From contig CP021371.1 in assembly GCA_002600635.1 (NCBI GenBank), positions 2,545,001 to 2,609,000 on the forward strand: DNA of 64,000 bases, given 5' to 3'. Shown here piece by piece: positions 50,439 to 58,850 of this stretch; position 1 is the first letter of the stretch; the number at the start of each line of letters is the position of its first letter. Source of the DNA: Rhizobium sp. ACO-34A (GTDB taxonomy: Bacteria; Pseudomonadota; Alphaproteobacteria; Rhizobiales; Rhizobiaceae). The position numbers were made by a program, and so were the translations under genes. The notes beneath the pieces were generated by a model that did no database searches, had not been told where the DNA came from, and saw nothing but the letters and a program-made list of their open reading frames with translations.

Positions 50439-50858
50439 TCACTCGTCGCGGTAGACTTTTTCGCGACGCTCGTGACGTTCCTGCGCTTCGATCGACAATG
50501 TCGCGATAGGTCGGGCGTCAAGACGCCGCAAGCCGATCGGCTCACCGGTTTCCTCGCAGTAACCGTAGGTGCCATCGTCGATACGCTGCAGGGCGGCGTC
50601 GATCTTGGAAATCAGCTTGCGCTGACGATCACGGGCTCTGAGTTCAATGGCACGATCTGTTTCGGAGGAAGCCCGGTCGGCGAGATCGGGATGGTTGGCA
50701 CTTTCTTCGGCAAGGTGACCGAGAGTTTCGCGCGCTTCCCTGAGGATGTCATTCTTCCATGCGATGAGTTTTGCCCGGAAGTATGCCCTCTGGTTTGCGT
50801 TCATGAACTCGTCGGCTTCCGAGAGAACATAATTGCTAAGATCGATCTTCTCACTCAA
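50439..50858 (-). CDS. dksA: DksA-family transcription factor lacking three zinc cysteines
   Basis: Secondary-channel regulator of RNA polymerase that works with ppGpp. The 139-residue protein (TTG start at 50858, AGGAG seven bases upstream; product MSEKIDLSNYV) contains the long coiled-coil (YFRAKLIAWKNDILREA) and the C-terminal zinc-finger region in the form YCEETGEPIGLRRLDARPIAT. Only one of the four canonical cysteines (C-x-x-C ... C-x-x-C) is left, a known alphaproteobacterial variant, so zinc binding is doubtful. The coiled-coil tip keeps an acidic, Asp-Arg-Ala-Ser run (LADRASSETD). Monocistronic with its own terminator. Confidence 0.9.
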   Translation of the reverse strand: MSEKIDLSNYVLSEADEFMNANQRAYFRAKLIAWKNDILREARETLGHLAEESANHPDLADRASSETDRAIELRARDRQRKLISKIDAALQRIDDGTYGYCEETGEPIGLRRLDARPIATLSIEAQERHERREKVYRDE

Positions 50859-51140
50859 CGCGATTCTCCTGAAGAACATCTCAATGAGCGGGTGTATAAC
50901 CTTTCGTTAAAACAGGTTCAAGCCTTCTGGCTGATTTCAAGGCATTTTTAAATCTGACATATTTTTCGGCTAAGAGCATAGTTTTTAAGCACTATTTCAT
51001 TTACCCCCTTGGTCGCGCCTGCAAGCCATGGTTGACGGAACTTGAGGCTCGCCTGCTATCGGCCTTTAGCAGCAGTTGACGGACATCCCCGTCAGCGGCT
51101 AGGTCAATGCCTGAAGTCCAGCCGCGGAAAATCTCACCGG

Positions 51141-51650
51141 ATGTCTCTCGTAACCCCGCCCCTTGATCGTATCTATCTGTTGCGGCATGCGAAATCCGGC
51201 TGGGCGCTGCCCGGTCAGCGCGACTTCGACCGCTCGCTCGACGATGCCGGCTATGCCGAGGCAGAACTTGTCGCCGACGCGGCGTCCGAAAAGAACTACC
51301 GCCCGGAGCTCCTGATTTCCTCGACGGCTGTGCGTTGCCGGCAAACTGCCGATGCCATTCAGCGGGCATTTCCCGGCGAGATGGAGTGCCGTTTCGTTGA
51401 CGATCTCTACAATGCCCCGGCAGACAACTACCTCGAAATCCTCTCGGCGCTGCAAGGTTATGGCTCCGTGATGCTGGTTGGCCACAATCCCGCTATCGAG
51501 GAAGTGCTGATTTCGCTTGCCGGTATGGATGCGGCCAACCGCGCCATTCCAGAGGGTTATCCGACCGCCGGCCTGACGGTTCTTGATCACCACATGCCTG
51601 CCGCAGCAGGCGAGAAGCCCTGGCTGCTCACGGATTTTCTGGTCGGCTGA
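51141..51650 (+). CDS. SixA-type histidine phosphatase
   Basis: A 169-residue RHG-type phosphohistidine phosphatase. The catalytic motif is LLRHAKSGWALPGQRD, with the second His in VGHNPAIEE. SixA removes phosphate from Hpt-type histidines (ArcB in Escherichia coli). Whether it acts on a kinase or Hpt protein here is open. An ATG at 51141 lies within a CCGG-rich context without a clear ribosome-binding site. ycjX follows after about 90 bases. Confidence 0.88.
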   Translation: MSLVTPPLDRIYLLRHAKSGWALPGQRDFDRSLDDAGYAEAELVADAASEKNYRPELLISSTAVRCRQTADAIQRAFPGEMECRFVDDLYNAPADNYLEILSALQGYGSVMLVGHNPAIEEVLISLAGMDAANRAIPEGYPTAGLTVLDHHMPAAAGEKPWLLTDFLVG

Positions 51651-51743
51651 CGAGCACTTCGCCGGAAAGCTCAGCGTATCGTCTTCCGGGCGTCGATCCG
51701 GCACCCTATATTGGCGCTGCAGACCATTGCGGGAAAAAGACAA

Positions 51744-53219
51744 TTGCCTCCTTCGCTGACCAGTATTTCCGATGAAGCAGCCATCGTATTCGACAACATC
51801 GCGGACCGCGCCTCCAATCTCGTCAACCCGACGCTGAGGCTCGGCGTGACCGGACTGTCGCGTGCCGGCAAGACGGTCTTCATTTCTTCGCTGGTTCATA
51901 ACCTGCTGCATGGCGGGCGCCTGCCGCTCTTCGAAGCCCAGCGCTCCGGCCGCATCTCGAACACGCGACTGGAAGAACAGCCCGATGATGCAATCCCGCG
52001 CTTCCAGTACGAGGATCACATCCGCGCACTGGTGAAGGATCGTATCTGGCCCGATTCCACCCGCGCCATCTCGGAACTGCGGGTCACGATCGATTACAAG
52101 AGCGCCAGCGGCTGGAACCGGCTCTTTTCGCCGGGCCGGCTTTCGATCGATATCGTCGACTATCCCGGCGAATGGCTGCTCGACCTGCCGCTGCTCGAAC
52201 AGGATTTTCGCGAGTTCAGCGAAAGGACCGCAACGCTGGCCAGAACCGGCGTCCGCGCGGAACTCGCCCGCGACTGGCTTGCCCACAGCGCGGCAACCGT
52301 CATGGATGCTCCGGCCGACGAAATGACTGCGCGCCGGCTTGCCGAAAGCTTCACAGCCTATCTCAAGGCCTGCAAGTCGGACGAACGATCGCTTTCAACC
52401 CTGCCGCCCGGCCGCTTCCTCATGCCCGGCGATCTCGAGGGGTCACCGGCTCTCACCTTCGCCCCACTTCCCGACATGCCCGACACCCCGGCGCCGAAAG
52501 GCTCGTTGCGGGCAATGATGGAGCGCCGCTACGAGGCCTACAAGACCGTCGTCGTCAAACCCTTCTTCCGCGAGCACTTTGCCCGCCTCGACAGGCAGAT
52601 CGTGCTGATCGACGCGCTGCAGGCGATCAATCGCGGACCGGAAGCCGTGCTGGATCTGGAGCGGGCGCTGGCCGACGTTCTCGCCTGCTTCCGCCCCGGT
52701 TCCAACAACCTGCTGACATCGCTGGTCCGCCGGCGGATCGACCGCGTTCTCGTCGCCGCCACCAAAGCCGACCATCTTCACCATGAAAGCCATGATCACC
52801 TGCAGGCATTGACCCGCCGGCTGGTCGAGCGCGCCATTCACTCGATCGGCATGGCCGGTGCCGGTATAGACGTGATGGCTCTCGCGTCCGTCCGCGCGAC
52901 ACGGGAAGCCAATGTCCGTCGCGACGGACATGAACTGCCTGTCATCGTCGGCACCCCCATGGCAGGAGAGACCATCGGCAGCGAGCATTTCGACGGCAAC
53001 CGCAAGACCGCCGTCTTTCCGGGCGACCTGCCGGAAAACCCCGAAGCCTTTTTCCGCGCGCTGGACGATCCGGCGTCGTCTCATCATCTGCCGGAGTTGA
53101 ACATCGTACGTTTCCGCCCGCCGATGCTGGAAGAGACCGGCGGCGGCATAACTCTTTCGGTGCCCCATATAAGGCTCGACCGCGCGATGCAGTTCCTGTT
53201 GGGAGACCGTTTGGCATGA
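51744..53219 (+). CDS. ycjX: YcjX-family (DUF463) stress-associated ATP/GTPase
   Basis: A 491-residue cytoplasmic P-loop protein of the YcjX family, induced by phage shock-type or sigma-32 stress in enterobacteria. The Walker A is GLSRAGKT (residues about 45-52), with a switch-like DYPGEWLLDLPLL. The C-terminal strands (LNIVRFRPPMLEE) are typical. The start is uncertain: TTG 51744 gives a normal N-terminus (LPPSLTSISDEA), while an in-frame TTG lies at 51711. Its last four bases overlap the ATG of the next gene, so ycjX and ycjF are translationally coupled. Confidence 0.85.
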   Translation: MPPSLTSISDEAAIVFDNIADRASNLVNPTLRLGVTGLSRAGKTVFISSLVHNLLHGGRLPLFEAQRSGRISNTRLEEQPDDAIPRFQYEDHIRALVKDRIWPDSTRAISELRVTIDYKSASGWNRLFSPGRLSIDIVDYPGEWLLDLPLLEQDFREFSERTATLARTGVRAELARDWLAHSAATVMDAPADEMTARRLAESFTAYLKACKSDERSLSTLPPGRFLMPGDLEGSPALTFAPLPDMPDTPAPKGSLRAMMERRYEAYKTVVVKPFFREHFARLDRQIVLIDALQAINRGPEAVLDLERALADVLACFRPGSNNLLTSLVRRRIDRVLVAATKADHLHHESHDHLQALTRRLVERAIHSIGMAGAGIDVMALASVRATREANVRRDGHELPVIVGTPMAGETIGSEHFDGNRKTAVFPGDLPENPEAFFRALDDPASSHHLPELNIVRFRPPMLEETGGGITLSVPHIRLDRAMQFLLGDRLA

Positions 53220-54328
53220 AGGACCCCAAATCCCCCGGCGCACCGTCGTCGACCACCTCCCCTTCGGGTCAGGCACAGAACCGCCGCCGTCCGGCCTCAT
53301 TCAGCGTCGAGCCGGACGAACCGGTTCGTCCCGCGCCACCATTGCGCCGCGCGCCGCAGAGCTTCGATCACGACGTGGACATCGTACCGGATGAAGCGGA
53401 TCCCTTTCTCGGCGCAGACCTTACGAGCGACCAGATCCCCGTGGCCGAACCGCGCAAGCGAGCCTTCTCGTTTGCCCGCGTGGCCGTCGGCGCTTTCGGC
53501 ATTCTGCTTTCGCTGGCGATCGGCCTCTGGGTCGACAGCCTCATCCGCGATCTTTTCACCCGCTCGGACTGGCTGGGATATACCGCCCTCGCCGTGCTTG
53601 CGGTCGGCCTTCTCGCACTTCTGATCGCCGTCGGCCGGGAGATCGCCGGGATCTATCGGCTGGACGCGGTACAGAAGCTCAAGGAAGATGCCGAACGCGC
53701 GGCAGCCGACAGAGCGAGGCCCGCGGCCCGCGCGGTCGTCTCAAGGCTCGTGCGACTCGTTTCTTCCAAGCCGGAAACCGCTCGCGGCAGACGCACCCTT
53801 GCCGAAAGCGATGAAGACATCATCGACGCACCGCTGCTGATCGAACTGGCGGAACGCGAACTGATGGCCCCGCTCGATATCCGCGCCCGGGCTCTGATCC
53901 TTGCCGCATCGAAGCGCGTATCGGTCGTCACCGCCGTCAGCCCGCGCGCCGTGGTCGATCTCTCCTATGTCTTGTTCGAGGTCGTCCGGCTGGTGCGCGC
54001 CATGGCGGAACTCTACGGCGGCAGGCCGGGTGCCTTCGGCATGCTGCGCCTGCTGCGCGACGTCATTGCCCATCTCGCGGTGACCGGTTCCATCGCCGTC
54101 GGAGACGGGATTGCCCAGCAAATTCTGGGTCATGGCCTCGCCGCCCGGCTGTCCGCGCGCCTCGGTGAAGGCGTCATTAACGGGCTTATGACAGCCCGAA
54201 TCGGCATCGCCGCTATGGACCTCTGCCGCCCCCTTCCCTTCAAGGCGCTGCGCCGTCCGGGAATTGGAGACTTCATGTCGGATCTCGCTCCGAAGTTGAC
54301 AGGCAATGCGTCGGATGCGAAGGAATGA
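53216..54328 (+). CDS. ycjF: YcjF/TIGR01620-family inner-membrane protein
   Basis: A 370-residue protein. The N-terminal 80 residues are Pro-rich and disordered; two transmembrane helices follow at about residues 90-110 and 120-140 (FARVAVGAFGILLSLAIGL and AVLAVGLLALLIAVGREI). The C-terminal half is a DUF697-type domain with LSYVLFEVVRLVRAMAELYG and FGMLRLLRDVIAHLAVTGS. It is a partner of YcjX, coupled by a 4-base overlap. The pair is commonly linked to envelope stress; that role is inferred here. Confidence 0.85.
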   Translation: MKDPKSPGAPSSTTSPSGQAQNRRRPASFSVEPDEPVRPAPPLRRAPQSFDHDVDIVPDEADPFLGADLTSDQIPVAEPRKRAFSFARVAVGAFGILLSLAIGLWVDSLIRDLFTRSDWLGYTALAVLAVGLLALLIAVGREIAGIYRLDAVQKLKEDAERAAADRARPAARAVVSRLVRLVSSKPETARGRRTLAESDEDIIDAPLLIELAERELMAPLDIRARALILAASKRVSVVTAVSPRAVVDLSYVLFEVVRLVRAMAELYGGRPGAFGMLRLLRDVIAHLAVTGSIAVGDGIAQQILGHGLAARLSARLGEGVINGLMTARIGIAAMDLCRPLPFKALRRPGIGDFMSDLAPKLTGNASDAKE

Positions 54329-54377
54329 CGAGCCGTAGCCGCAGGAAAGTCATATTGCAGCTGCGGACAGTTGAAGT

Positions 54378-54406
54378 CTTGACGCTCCGGGCAAGGAAGC
54401 GTTAAC
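54378..54406 (+). promoter_or_regulatory. Possible promoter of the 54.46-kb exported-protein gene
   Basis: CTTGAC (54378-54383), a 17-base spacer and GTTAAC (54401-54406). The -35 element is a perfect rhizobial match; the -10 is poor and overlaps a CtrA-like TTAACCAC. Confidence 0.35.
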
Positions 54407-54462
54407 CACTTTTACCTTATATTTCATGCGGGTTTATTGGTTGCTCGTACCAAGGTAAGTCG

Positions 54463-55011
54463 ATGTCGCCTCGTTTCTTTTCGCCAGTCGGTCGCGTTGT
54501 CGCCGCATCCGTCGTCGCCACGATCGCAACTGCTCCCGCAGCAGATGCAGCTTCGCGCGACAAGCGTTTTTTCCAGCAGGTAGCCGGTGTCTGGAAGGGT
54601 CCGGGCGAGATTGTCGCGGGTAAGTACAAGGGCACCAAGTTTACCTGCAACCTGACCGGCCAGCCGGCAGAGGGCAAGGAAACCGGCATGACGCTCGACG
54701 GCACCTGCCGGGTGGGCGTGTTCTCGCAGCCGATGCGGGCCGTCATTGCGCAGGTCGACGGCAACTATAAGGGCGAGTTCCTTGATGGCGCCAACGGCAA
54801 GGGTCTCGACATCGTTTCAGGTCAGGTCACCGGTGATCGCGTCGTCATGGGTATCAACCGCGCCAAGCTGAACGGCGCCATGGTTGCCCGAATCGAAAAG
54901 GAAGCGGCGATGAACATCACCATCTCGGTGAAGGTCGAGGATCGCATGATCCCGGTTATCGGCCTGAAGCTCAATCGTCAGGCATCTGCCATGGCGGTGG
55001 CGGAAGAATAA
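54463..55011 (+). CDS. Exported protein of unknown function
   Basis: A 182-residue protein with a signal peptide (hydrophobic region ending in AAD before AASRD). The mature part consists of alternating strands with regular Gly (VWKGPGEIVAGKYKGTKF and LDGTCRVGVF), suggesting a small beta-barrel or lipocalin-like fold. Two cysteines (TCNL and TCRV) could pair. I do not recognise a family. It converges with folK, whose end overlaps the terminator of this gene. Confidence 0.6.
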   Translation: MSPRFFSPVGRVVAASVVATIATAPAADAASRDKRFFQQVAGVWKGPGEIVAGKYKGTKFTCNLTGQPAEGKETGMTLDGTCRVGVFSQPMRAVIAQVDGNYKGEFLDGANGKGLDIVSGQVTGDRVVMGINRAKLNGAMVARIEKEAAMNITISVKVEDRMIPVIGLKLNRQASAMAVAEE

Positions 55012-55041
55012 GCTTCCGCCTCAACCCACGCCTGAAACATT

Positions 55042-55569
55042 TCAACCGCGCCACCAGGCGCGGTTTTCGTTTGCAACGACAATTCCGCCGGCATCCGAAT
55101 CACCAAGCCAGTCGGAAACCGGCCGCCCGTCCACCGGAAGGTCGGGGGCGATGTCGGCAAGCGGCATCAGCACGAAGGCGCGTTCCGTCATGCGCGGATG
55201 CGGTACCCTCAGCGCCTCCTCGTCATGGCGCTCGTCGTCATAGGTCAGGATGTCGATATCGATGGTCCTCGGACCCCAGCGCTCGATCCTTTCCCGCTTC
55301 ATGTCACGCTCGATGTCGAGACAGACGGCGAGAAGAGCCTTCGCCGAAAGCGTGGTCTCGACCAAAGCGCAGGAATTGTAGAAATCGGCCTGGTCCGTCT
55401 TGCCCCATGGCGGAGTGCGGTAAAGCCGCGACACCGCCGTGACCCGGCAATCCGGACGCGCATCCAGCCGGCGCAGCGCGAGAGCCATCGCGGCGACCGG
55501 ATCCCCGATATTGCCGCCAAGTCCCAGCGTCGCGGGACGCCAGGCGTTATTTGCTGAAGTGTTCAACAC
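55042..55569 (-). CDS. folK: 6-hydroxymethyl-7,8-dihydropterin pyrophosphokinase
   Basis: Transfers pyrophosphate from ATP to 6-hydroxymethyl-dihydropterin in folate synthesis. The 175-residue protein contains GLGGNIGDPVAAMALALRRL at the start and RWGPRTIDIDILTYDDE, the family signature. The reading frame opens with GTG at 55569, which overlaps the end of folB by 23 bases, so translation is coupled. Third gene of the folP-folB-folK run. Confidence 0.94.
   Translation of the reverse strand: MLNTSANNAWRPATLGLGGNIGDPVAAMALALRRLDARPDCRVTAVSRLYRTPPWGKTDQADFYNSCALVETTLSAKALLAVCLDIERDMKRERIERWGPRTIDIDILTYDDERHDEEALRVPHPRMTERAFVLMPLADIAPDLPVDGRPVSDWLGDSDAGGIVVANENRAWWRG
55044..55067 (+). terminator. 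Terminator overlapping the end of folK
   Basis: AACCGCGCC (55044-55052) pairs with GGCGCGGTT (55057-55065) around ACCA and is followed by TT. It lies across the last codons of folK on the opposite strand, so both convergent genes share it. Confidence 0.65.
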
Positions 55570-55918
55570 TCACCTGTACATAGTCGAGAATGCCGGGAAC
55601 CGGTGCGCTGGGCTTGCGGACGGTAATTCGAGTGCGCTTGATCGGCGAAAACCGGACGCAGAGTTCCTTGGCGATCGTCAGCGCCAGCGCTTCGATCAGA
55701 AGCTTCCTGTTGGTCGTGACGATCTCCTCGATCACCTTGAAGACGATGCCGTAATCGACGGTGCCGTCGAGATCGTCATTCTCGGCAGCCTCCGCGCCGG
55801 CCACGTCGAACTCTGCATCGACATAGAAACGTTGGCCGAGAAACTCCTCCTCGGGATAGACGCCGTGACGGGCGAAGAAGGCACAGTTTTTCAGTGTGAT
55901 CGTGTAGATATCGGTCAT
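55547..55918 (-). CDS. folB: Dihydroneopterin aldolase
   Basis: Splits dihydroneopterin to 6-hydroxymethyl-dihydropterin and glycolaldehyde. The 123-residue protein has ITLKNCAFFARHGVYPEEE with catalytic residues, and LALTIAKELCVRF. ATG 55918 overlaps the folP stop by 4 bases (ATGA); an ATG 9 bases upstream is too close to AGGGA to be the start. It overlaps folK by 23 bases. Confidence 0.93.
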   Translation of the reverse strand: MTDIYTITLKNCAFFARHGVYPEEEFLGQRFYVDAEFDVAGAEAAENDDLDGTVDYGIVFKVIEEIVTTNRKLLIEALALTIAKELCVRFSPIKRTRITVRKPSAPVPGILDYVQVSVEHFSK

Positions 55919-56784
55919 TGGACGCATTCCCTTGCAGCCTTCCGGCCAGCAGCCATCATAGCATCGGCGACAAGCAGGGCGTCCCTGTTGATCGCGACAT
56001 TGTGCACCCGGAAAACGGAAGCCCCCTTCAGCCGAAGCAGCGCCGTCGTCGCAGCCGTCGCGGCATCCCGATCGGCCGGCTCGCGACCAGTTGCCGTGCC
56101 GAGGAAACGCTTACGCGACGTCCCGATCAACAACGGGTAGCCGAGCGCCGAGACCTCTTCCAGCCGTGCCATCAGTTCGAAATTCTCTTCCGCCGTCTCC
56201 TTGGCAAAGCCGAAGCCCGGATCGAGCGTGATCGCTTCGCGCGCAACCCCTGCGGCCGCAGCGATCTCCAGCGAGCGTTCAAGGAACGCGAACTGGTCCG
56301 CCACCACGTCAGCAAGCTTCTGCCGGTCCCGCCCGGTATGCATGATGCACAGGCCTGCGCCGGTCTTCGCCGCCACTTCGGCGATATCCGGTTCACGCTG
56401 CAGCCCGAAAACATCGTTGACGATGTGAGCACCGGCCGCCACCGCAGCCCGCGCGGTATCAGCCCGATAGGTGTCGATGGAGATCAGTGCGTCGGTTTCC
56501 TTCGCCAGCCGCTCGATCACCGGCACCACCCGGTCCTGCTCTTCCGCAACGCTGACGGGATCGCCACCCGGACGGGTGGATTCACCACCGATATCGAGGA
56601 TATCGGCGCCTTCAGCGAGACAGGAAAGCGCGTGCTCGACAGCCTTTTCGACGCTGAAGTGCCGGCCGCCATCGGAAAAGGAATCTGGCGTGACGTTGAC
56701 GATCGCCATCAGCCGGCCCTTTTCTCCGAGTAGAAGTTTTCGCTCATGCGCAAGGTGCCAGTGCGTGACATTCTCTGAAACCAT
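55915..56784 (-). CDS. folP: Dihydropteroate synthase
   Basis: Condenses the pterin pyrophosphate with p-aminobenzoate; the target of sulfonamides. The 289-residue protein carries MAIVNVTPDSFSDGG, the DILDIGGESTRPGG signature and a C-terminal GTSRKRFLG. First gene of the folate operon, divergent from the DUF922 gene across 101 bases. No changes typical of acquired sul genes are seen. Confidence 0.96.
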   Translation of the reverse strand: MVSENVTHWHLAHERKLLLGEKGRLMAIVNVTPDSFSDGGRHFSVEKAVEHALSCLAEGADILDIGGESTRPGGDPVSVAEEQDRVVPVIERLAKETDALISIDTYRADTARAAVAAGAHIVNDVFGLQREPDIAEVAAKTGAGLCIMHTGRDRQKLADVVADQFAFLERSLEIAAAAGVAREAITLDPGFGFAKETAEENFELMARLEEVSALGYPLLIGTSRKRFLGTATGREPADRDAATAATTALLRLKGASVFRVHNVAINRDALLVADAMMAAGRKAARECVQ

Positions 56785-56885
56785 GACCGGCCCTTTCCAC
56801 TCTCAAAAAATTGCGGGCACCGATATTGCGCTCGCTGTCGCTATGCCCCAAGGTCGCGGCGAATACAACATAGCGGATATGAAGA

Positions 56886-57512
56886 ATGACGTTTGCAAAC
56901 CGGCTGGGGATCACGGCCATAACAGCCATGATGCTGGCACTTTCCCCTCCTCAGTCGAAAGCAGAAACGATCGTCAGCAAGAGCTTCAGCTACTTCCAGA
57001 TAGGCGGACGTACGGCCGAGGAACTCGATCGGGAGCTTGAAAAACGCGGCCCGATGACCAAGACCAGCGGCAGCCGTCATCCCGGCGCCACCCAGATCAA
57101 ATTCGGCGGCGACATCACCTATCTCCCGTCCAATGGGCGCTGCACGGTCGGCGAGGTCAAGGTGACATTGAAGACCAGGATCATCCTGCCGCGCTGGAAG
57201 AACCGCAATCGCGCCAACCGCGAACTCGGCATGATCTGGGATGCCTTATCGAGCGACATCAAGCGCCACGAGGAACGCCATGCGGAAATCGCCCGGCAGC
57301 ACGCCCGCAAGCTGGAGCAATCCCTGAAGCGCCTGAGGCCGGCGCGCGACTGCGAAACCCTTCAGGCCAAGGTGGCTGAACTTACGGAAAGAACCGTCGA
57401 GGAACACGACAAGGCGCAGATCGCCTTCGACCGGGTCGAGGCGGTGAATTTCGAGGATCGACTGATTCGAATCATCGAATACCGTTCCAAGGGCAAAAAC
57501 GTCCAGAACTGA
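56886..57512 (+). CDS. DUF922-type predicted secreted Zn-dependent protease-like protein
   Basis: A 208-residue protein with an N-terminal signal peptide (residues 5-26, cleavage near SKAETI). DUF922 proteins are predicted secreted zinc-dependent proteases: here HEERH (residues 128-132) lies in LSSDIKRHEERHAEIARQHA, an HExxH-like zinc motif, and two cysteines (RCTV and DCET) could bond. It stands alone, divergent from folP; the 57.66-57.79-kb RNA gene follows it. No substrate known. Confidence 0.75.
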   Translation: MTFANRLGITAITAMMLALSPPQSKAETIVSKSFSYFQIGGRTAEELDRELEKRGPMTKTSGSRHPGATQIKFGGDITYLPSNGRCTVGEVKVTLKTRIILPRWKNRNRANRELGMIWDALSSDIKRHEERHAEIARQHARKLEQSLKRLRPARDCETLQAKVAELTERTVEEHDKAQIAFDRVEAVNFEDRLIRIIEYRSKGKNVQN

Positions 57513-57659
57513 AGCACAGACGGCCGCGGATGGCGGGAAAAATGGCCATTTGACGGCGAAGCTTGCGCGAAACTTGCGCACTGTCCTGTGAATAACCGGC
57601 TATTTCTTCCGGTAGCACTTGATGAAAAGCTGAAATACAAGTGTCATGTCATTCACAGT

Positions 57660-57791
57660 TCATCACTTTTGTAAGCGGGTCCCTGAGTTCTCCTGGCGCA
57701 TCCTGATGCCACAGGTGTCTCCTCCCTCGCCTGTAAGGGCGATGCGCCCACTTGCCTCGCTCTTCGCTGGCCGACGAGCGAGGCTTTTTTT
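57660..57791 (+). ncRNA. Candidate small RNA with a CUCCUCCC loop and intrinsic terminator
   Basis: No ORF fits the interval between the DUF922 and ferredoxin genes. An outer stem, GGCGCATC (57695-57702) with GATGCGCC (57741-57748), encloses an inner hairpin ACAGG/CCTGT (57711-57715 and 57730-57734) whose loop presents CTCCTCCC (57719-57726), an anti-Shine-Dalgarno sequence. A perfect 9-bp terminator stem, GCCTCGCTC/GAGCGAGGC (57754-57762 and 57776-57784), and seven T residues follow. This is the layout of anti-SD small RNAs of alphaproteobacteria (alpha-r14 and 'cuckoo' families). The 5' end and promoter are not defined. Confidence 0.55.
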
Positions 57792-57807
57792 GGCGTAAGA
57801 TGAGATA

Positions 57808-58128
57808 TCAGCCCTGACGTTCGGGCACATGAACGGTCAGCCCGTCGAGGGCCGCCGTCATCTTGATCTGACAGGAAAGACGCGAATTGGGGCGCACGTC
57901 GACGGCGAAGTCGAGCATGTCTTCTTCCATCGGCGAAGGCGAGCCGGCTTTTTCGACCCATTCGTCATCGACATACACATGACAGGTGGCACAGGCACAG
58001 GCGCCGCCGCATTCGGCGTCGATACCGGGAACGGAATTACGCACCGCATTTTCCATGACCGTCGAACCTTCGTCCACAGAGAGGTCGAAACGGGTTCCGT
58101 CGAATGCGATGATGGTGAGTTGTGCCAT
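57808..58128 (-). CDS. 2Fe-2S ferredoxin (adrenodoxin type)
   Basis: A 106-residue electron carrier. Cluster ligands are in the pattern C-x5-C-x2-C ... [16 protein letters not shown] plus LSCQI near the end. The N-terminus [11 protein letters not shown] and length fit adrenodoxin/putidaredoxin-type ferredoxins, which serve cytochrome P450s or iron-sulfur assembly. ATG 58128 was chosen; a long upstream in-frame extension is not conserved in character. No isc or P450 gene is adjacent. Confidence 0.9.
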   Translation of the reverse strand: MAQLTIIAFDGTRFDLSVDEGSTVMENAVRNSVPGIDAECGGACACATCHVYVDDEWVEKAGSPSPMEEDMLDFAVDVRPNSRLSCQIKMTAALDGLTVHVPERQG

Positions 58129-58303
58129 GATGAGATGTCCAGACGTCGCGTATTGAAAACCGGCGAAGTCATCCCCCAAATCGCCCTGCCAGTCAACATT
58201 CCGCAGGGCGAAAGCGCACTGCAGCACGAGGCTGTCGAAGGCCCCGTGCTGCAAGTCGGTTACCGGCGGGCGAAACCCATCGCGTCCGGCCGCCGCAAAA
58301 CGT

Positions 58304-58675
58304 TTAGCGGCAAAGCTTGCAGATGAAGTTTTCAGCTTCCACGACAGCAGCGGCGACGGCTGCGATTGCGGCCGGCTCGTTGCCACGAGCCTCTACTTCT
58401 GTCGCGGCGGCAGCAACGGTGTGAGCCCCGACGGCATTCGCCGCATTCTTCAGCCGCCCGGCAATTGCCTCGCGGGTCTCCGTGCTCGCCGGATTGCCGA
58501 AGGCCTGAAGGCAGCCACGGGCCTGCCGGGCGAACATCTGCAGTACTTCCATTTCCAGCGCCTTGTCGCCCTTGGTCTGCTTGGCAAGGTGAACCAGGTC
58601 GATCGGACGGTTTTGGGAGGGGCAACGCCCGCCGGAATTCTCGGGGGCTTCGAATGCGATATTCAGCGCCGCCAT
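58304..58675 (-). CDS. Hpt-like protein without the phosphorylatable histidine
   Basis: A 123-residue helical protein. The region from residue 26 on ([20 protein letters not shown]) matches the start of histidine phosphotransfer domains, and [20 protein letters not shown] matches their H-x-L-K-G-x-x-x-x-x-G helix, but the histidine position (residue 73) is Gly: [16 protein letters not shown]-terminal alanine-rich helix ends FICKLCR with two cysteines. AAGGAA lies nine bases before the ATG. It is divergent from the giant coiled-coil gene. A regulatory, non-relay role is inferred. Confidence 0.65.
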   Translation of the reverse strand: MAALNIAFEAPENSGGRCPSQNRPIDLVHLAKQTKGDKALEMEVLQMFARQARGCLQAFGNPASTETREAIAGRLKNAANAVGAHTVAAAATEVEARGNEPAAIAAVAAAVVEAENFICKLCR

Positions 58676-58782
58676 GGCCAGTTTTCCTTTTTTTATCGTT
58701 ATTGGGTGCCATGATGTTTTTCACGGCGGCGTGCCTATCCAGTTAAATTCGGGCCCATTTGCGGCGGAAACCTCGCGACATG

Positions 58783-58850
58783 GTTAACAAGCATTAAACA
58801 TTTGTCTCAAATGATGTTTCAGGCGCTAAATTAGTTTAAATGCTGTTAAC
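58783..58850. promoter_or_regulatory. Large inverted repeat in the Hpt-like/giant-gene intergenic
   Basis: GTTAACAAGCATTAAAC (58783-58799) and GTTTAAATGCTGTTAAC (58834-58850) are near-perfect inverted copies; CATTTG/CAAATG (58799-58813) forms a second, inner palindrome. Each arm contains TTAA-N6-TTAA(C), one base shorter than the CtrA consensus TTAA-N7-TTAAC. The rest of the 482-base interval (58676-59157) has further hairpins (ATAAGGA/TCCTTAT at 58970-58987; ATTTCCC/GGGAAAT at 59032-59062) but no gene. Confidence 0.5.
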
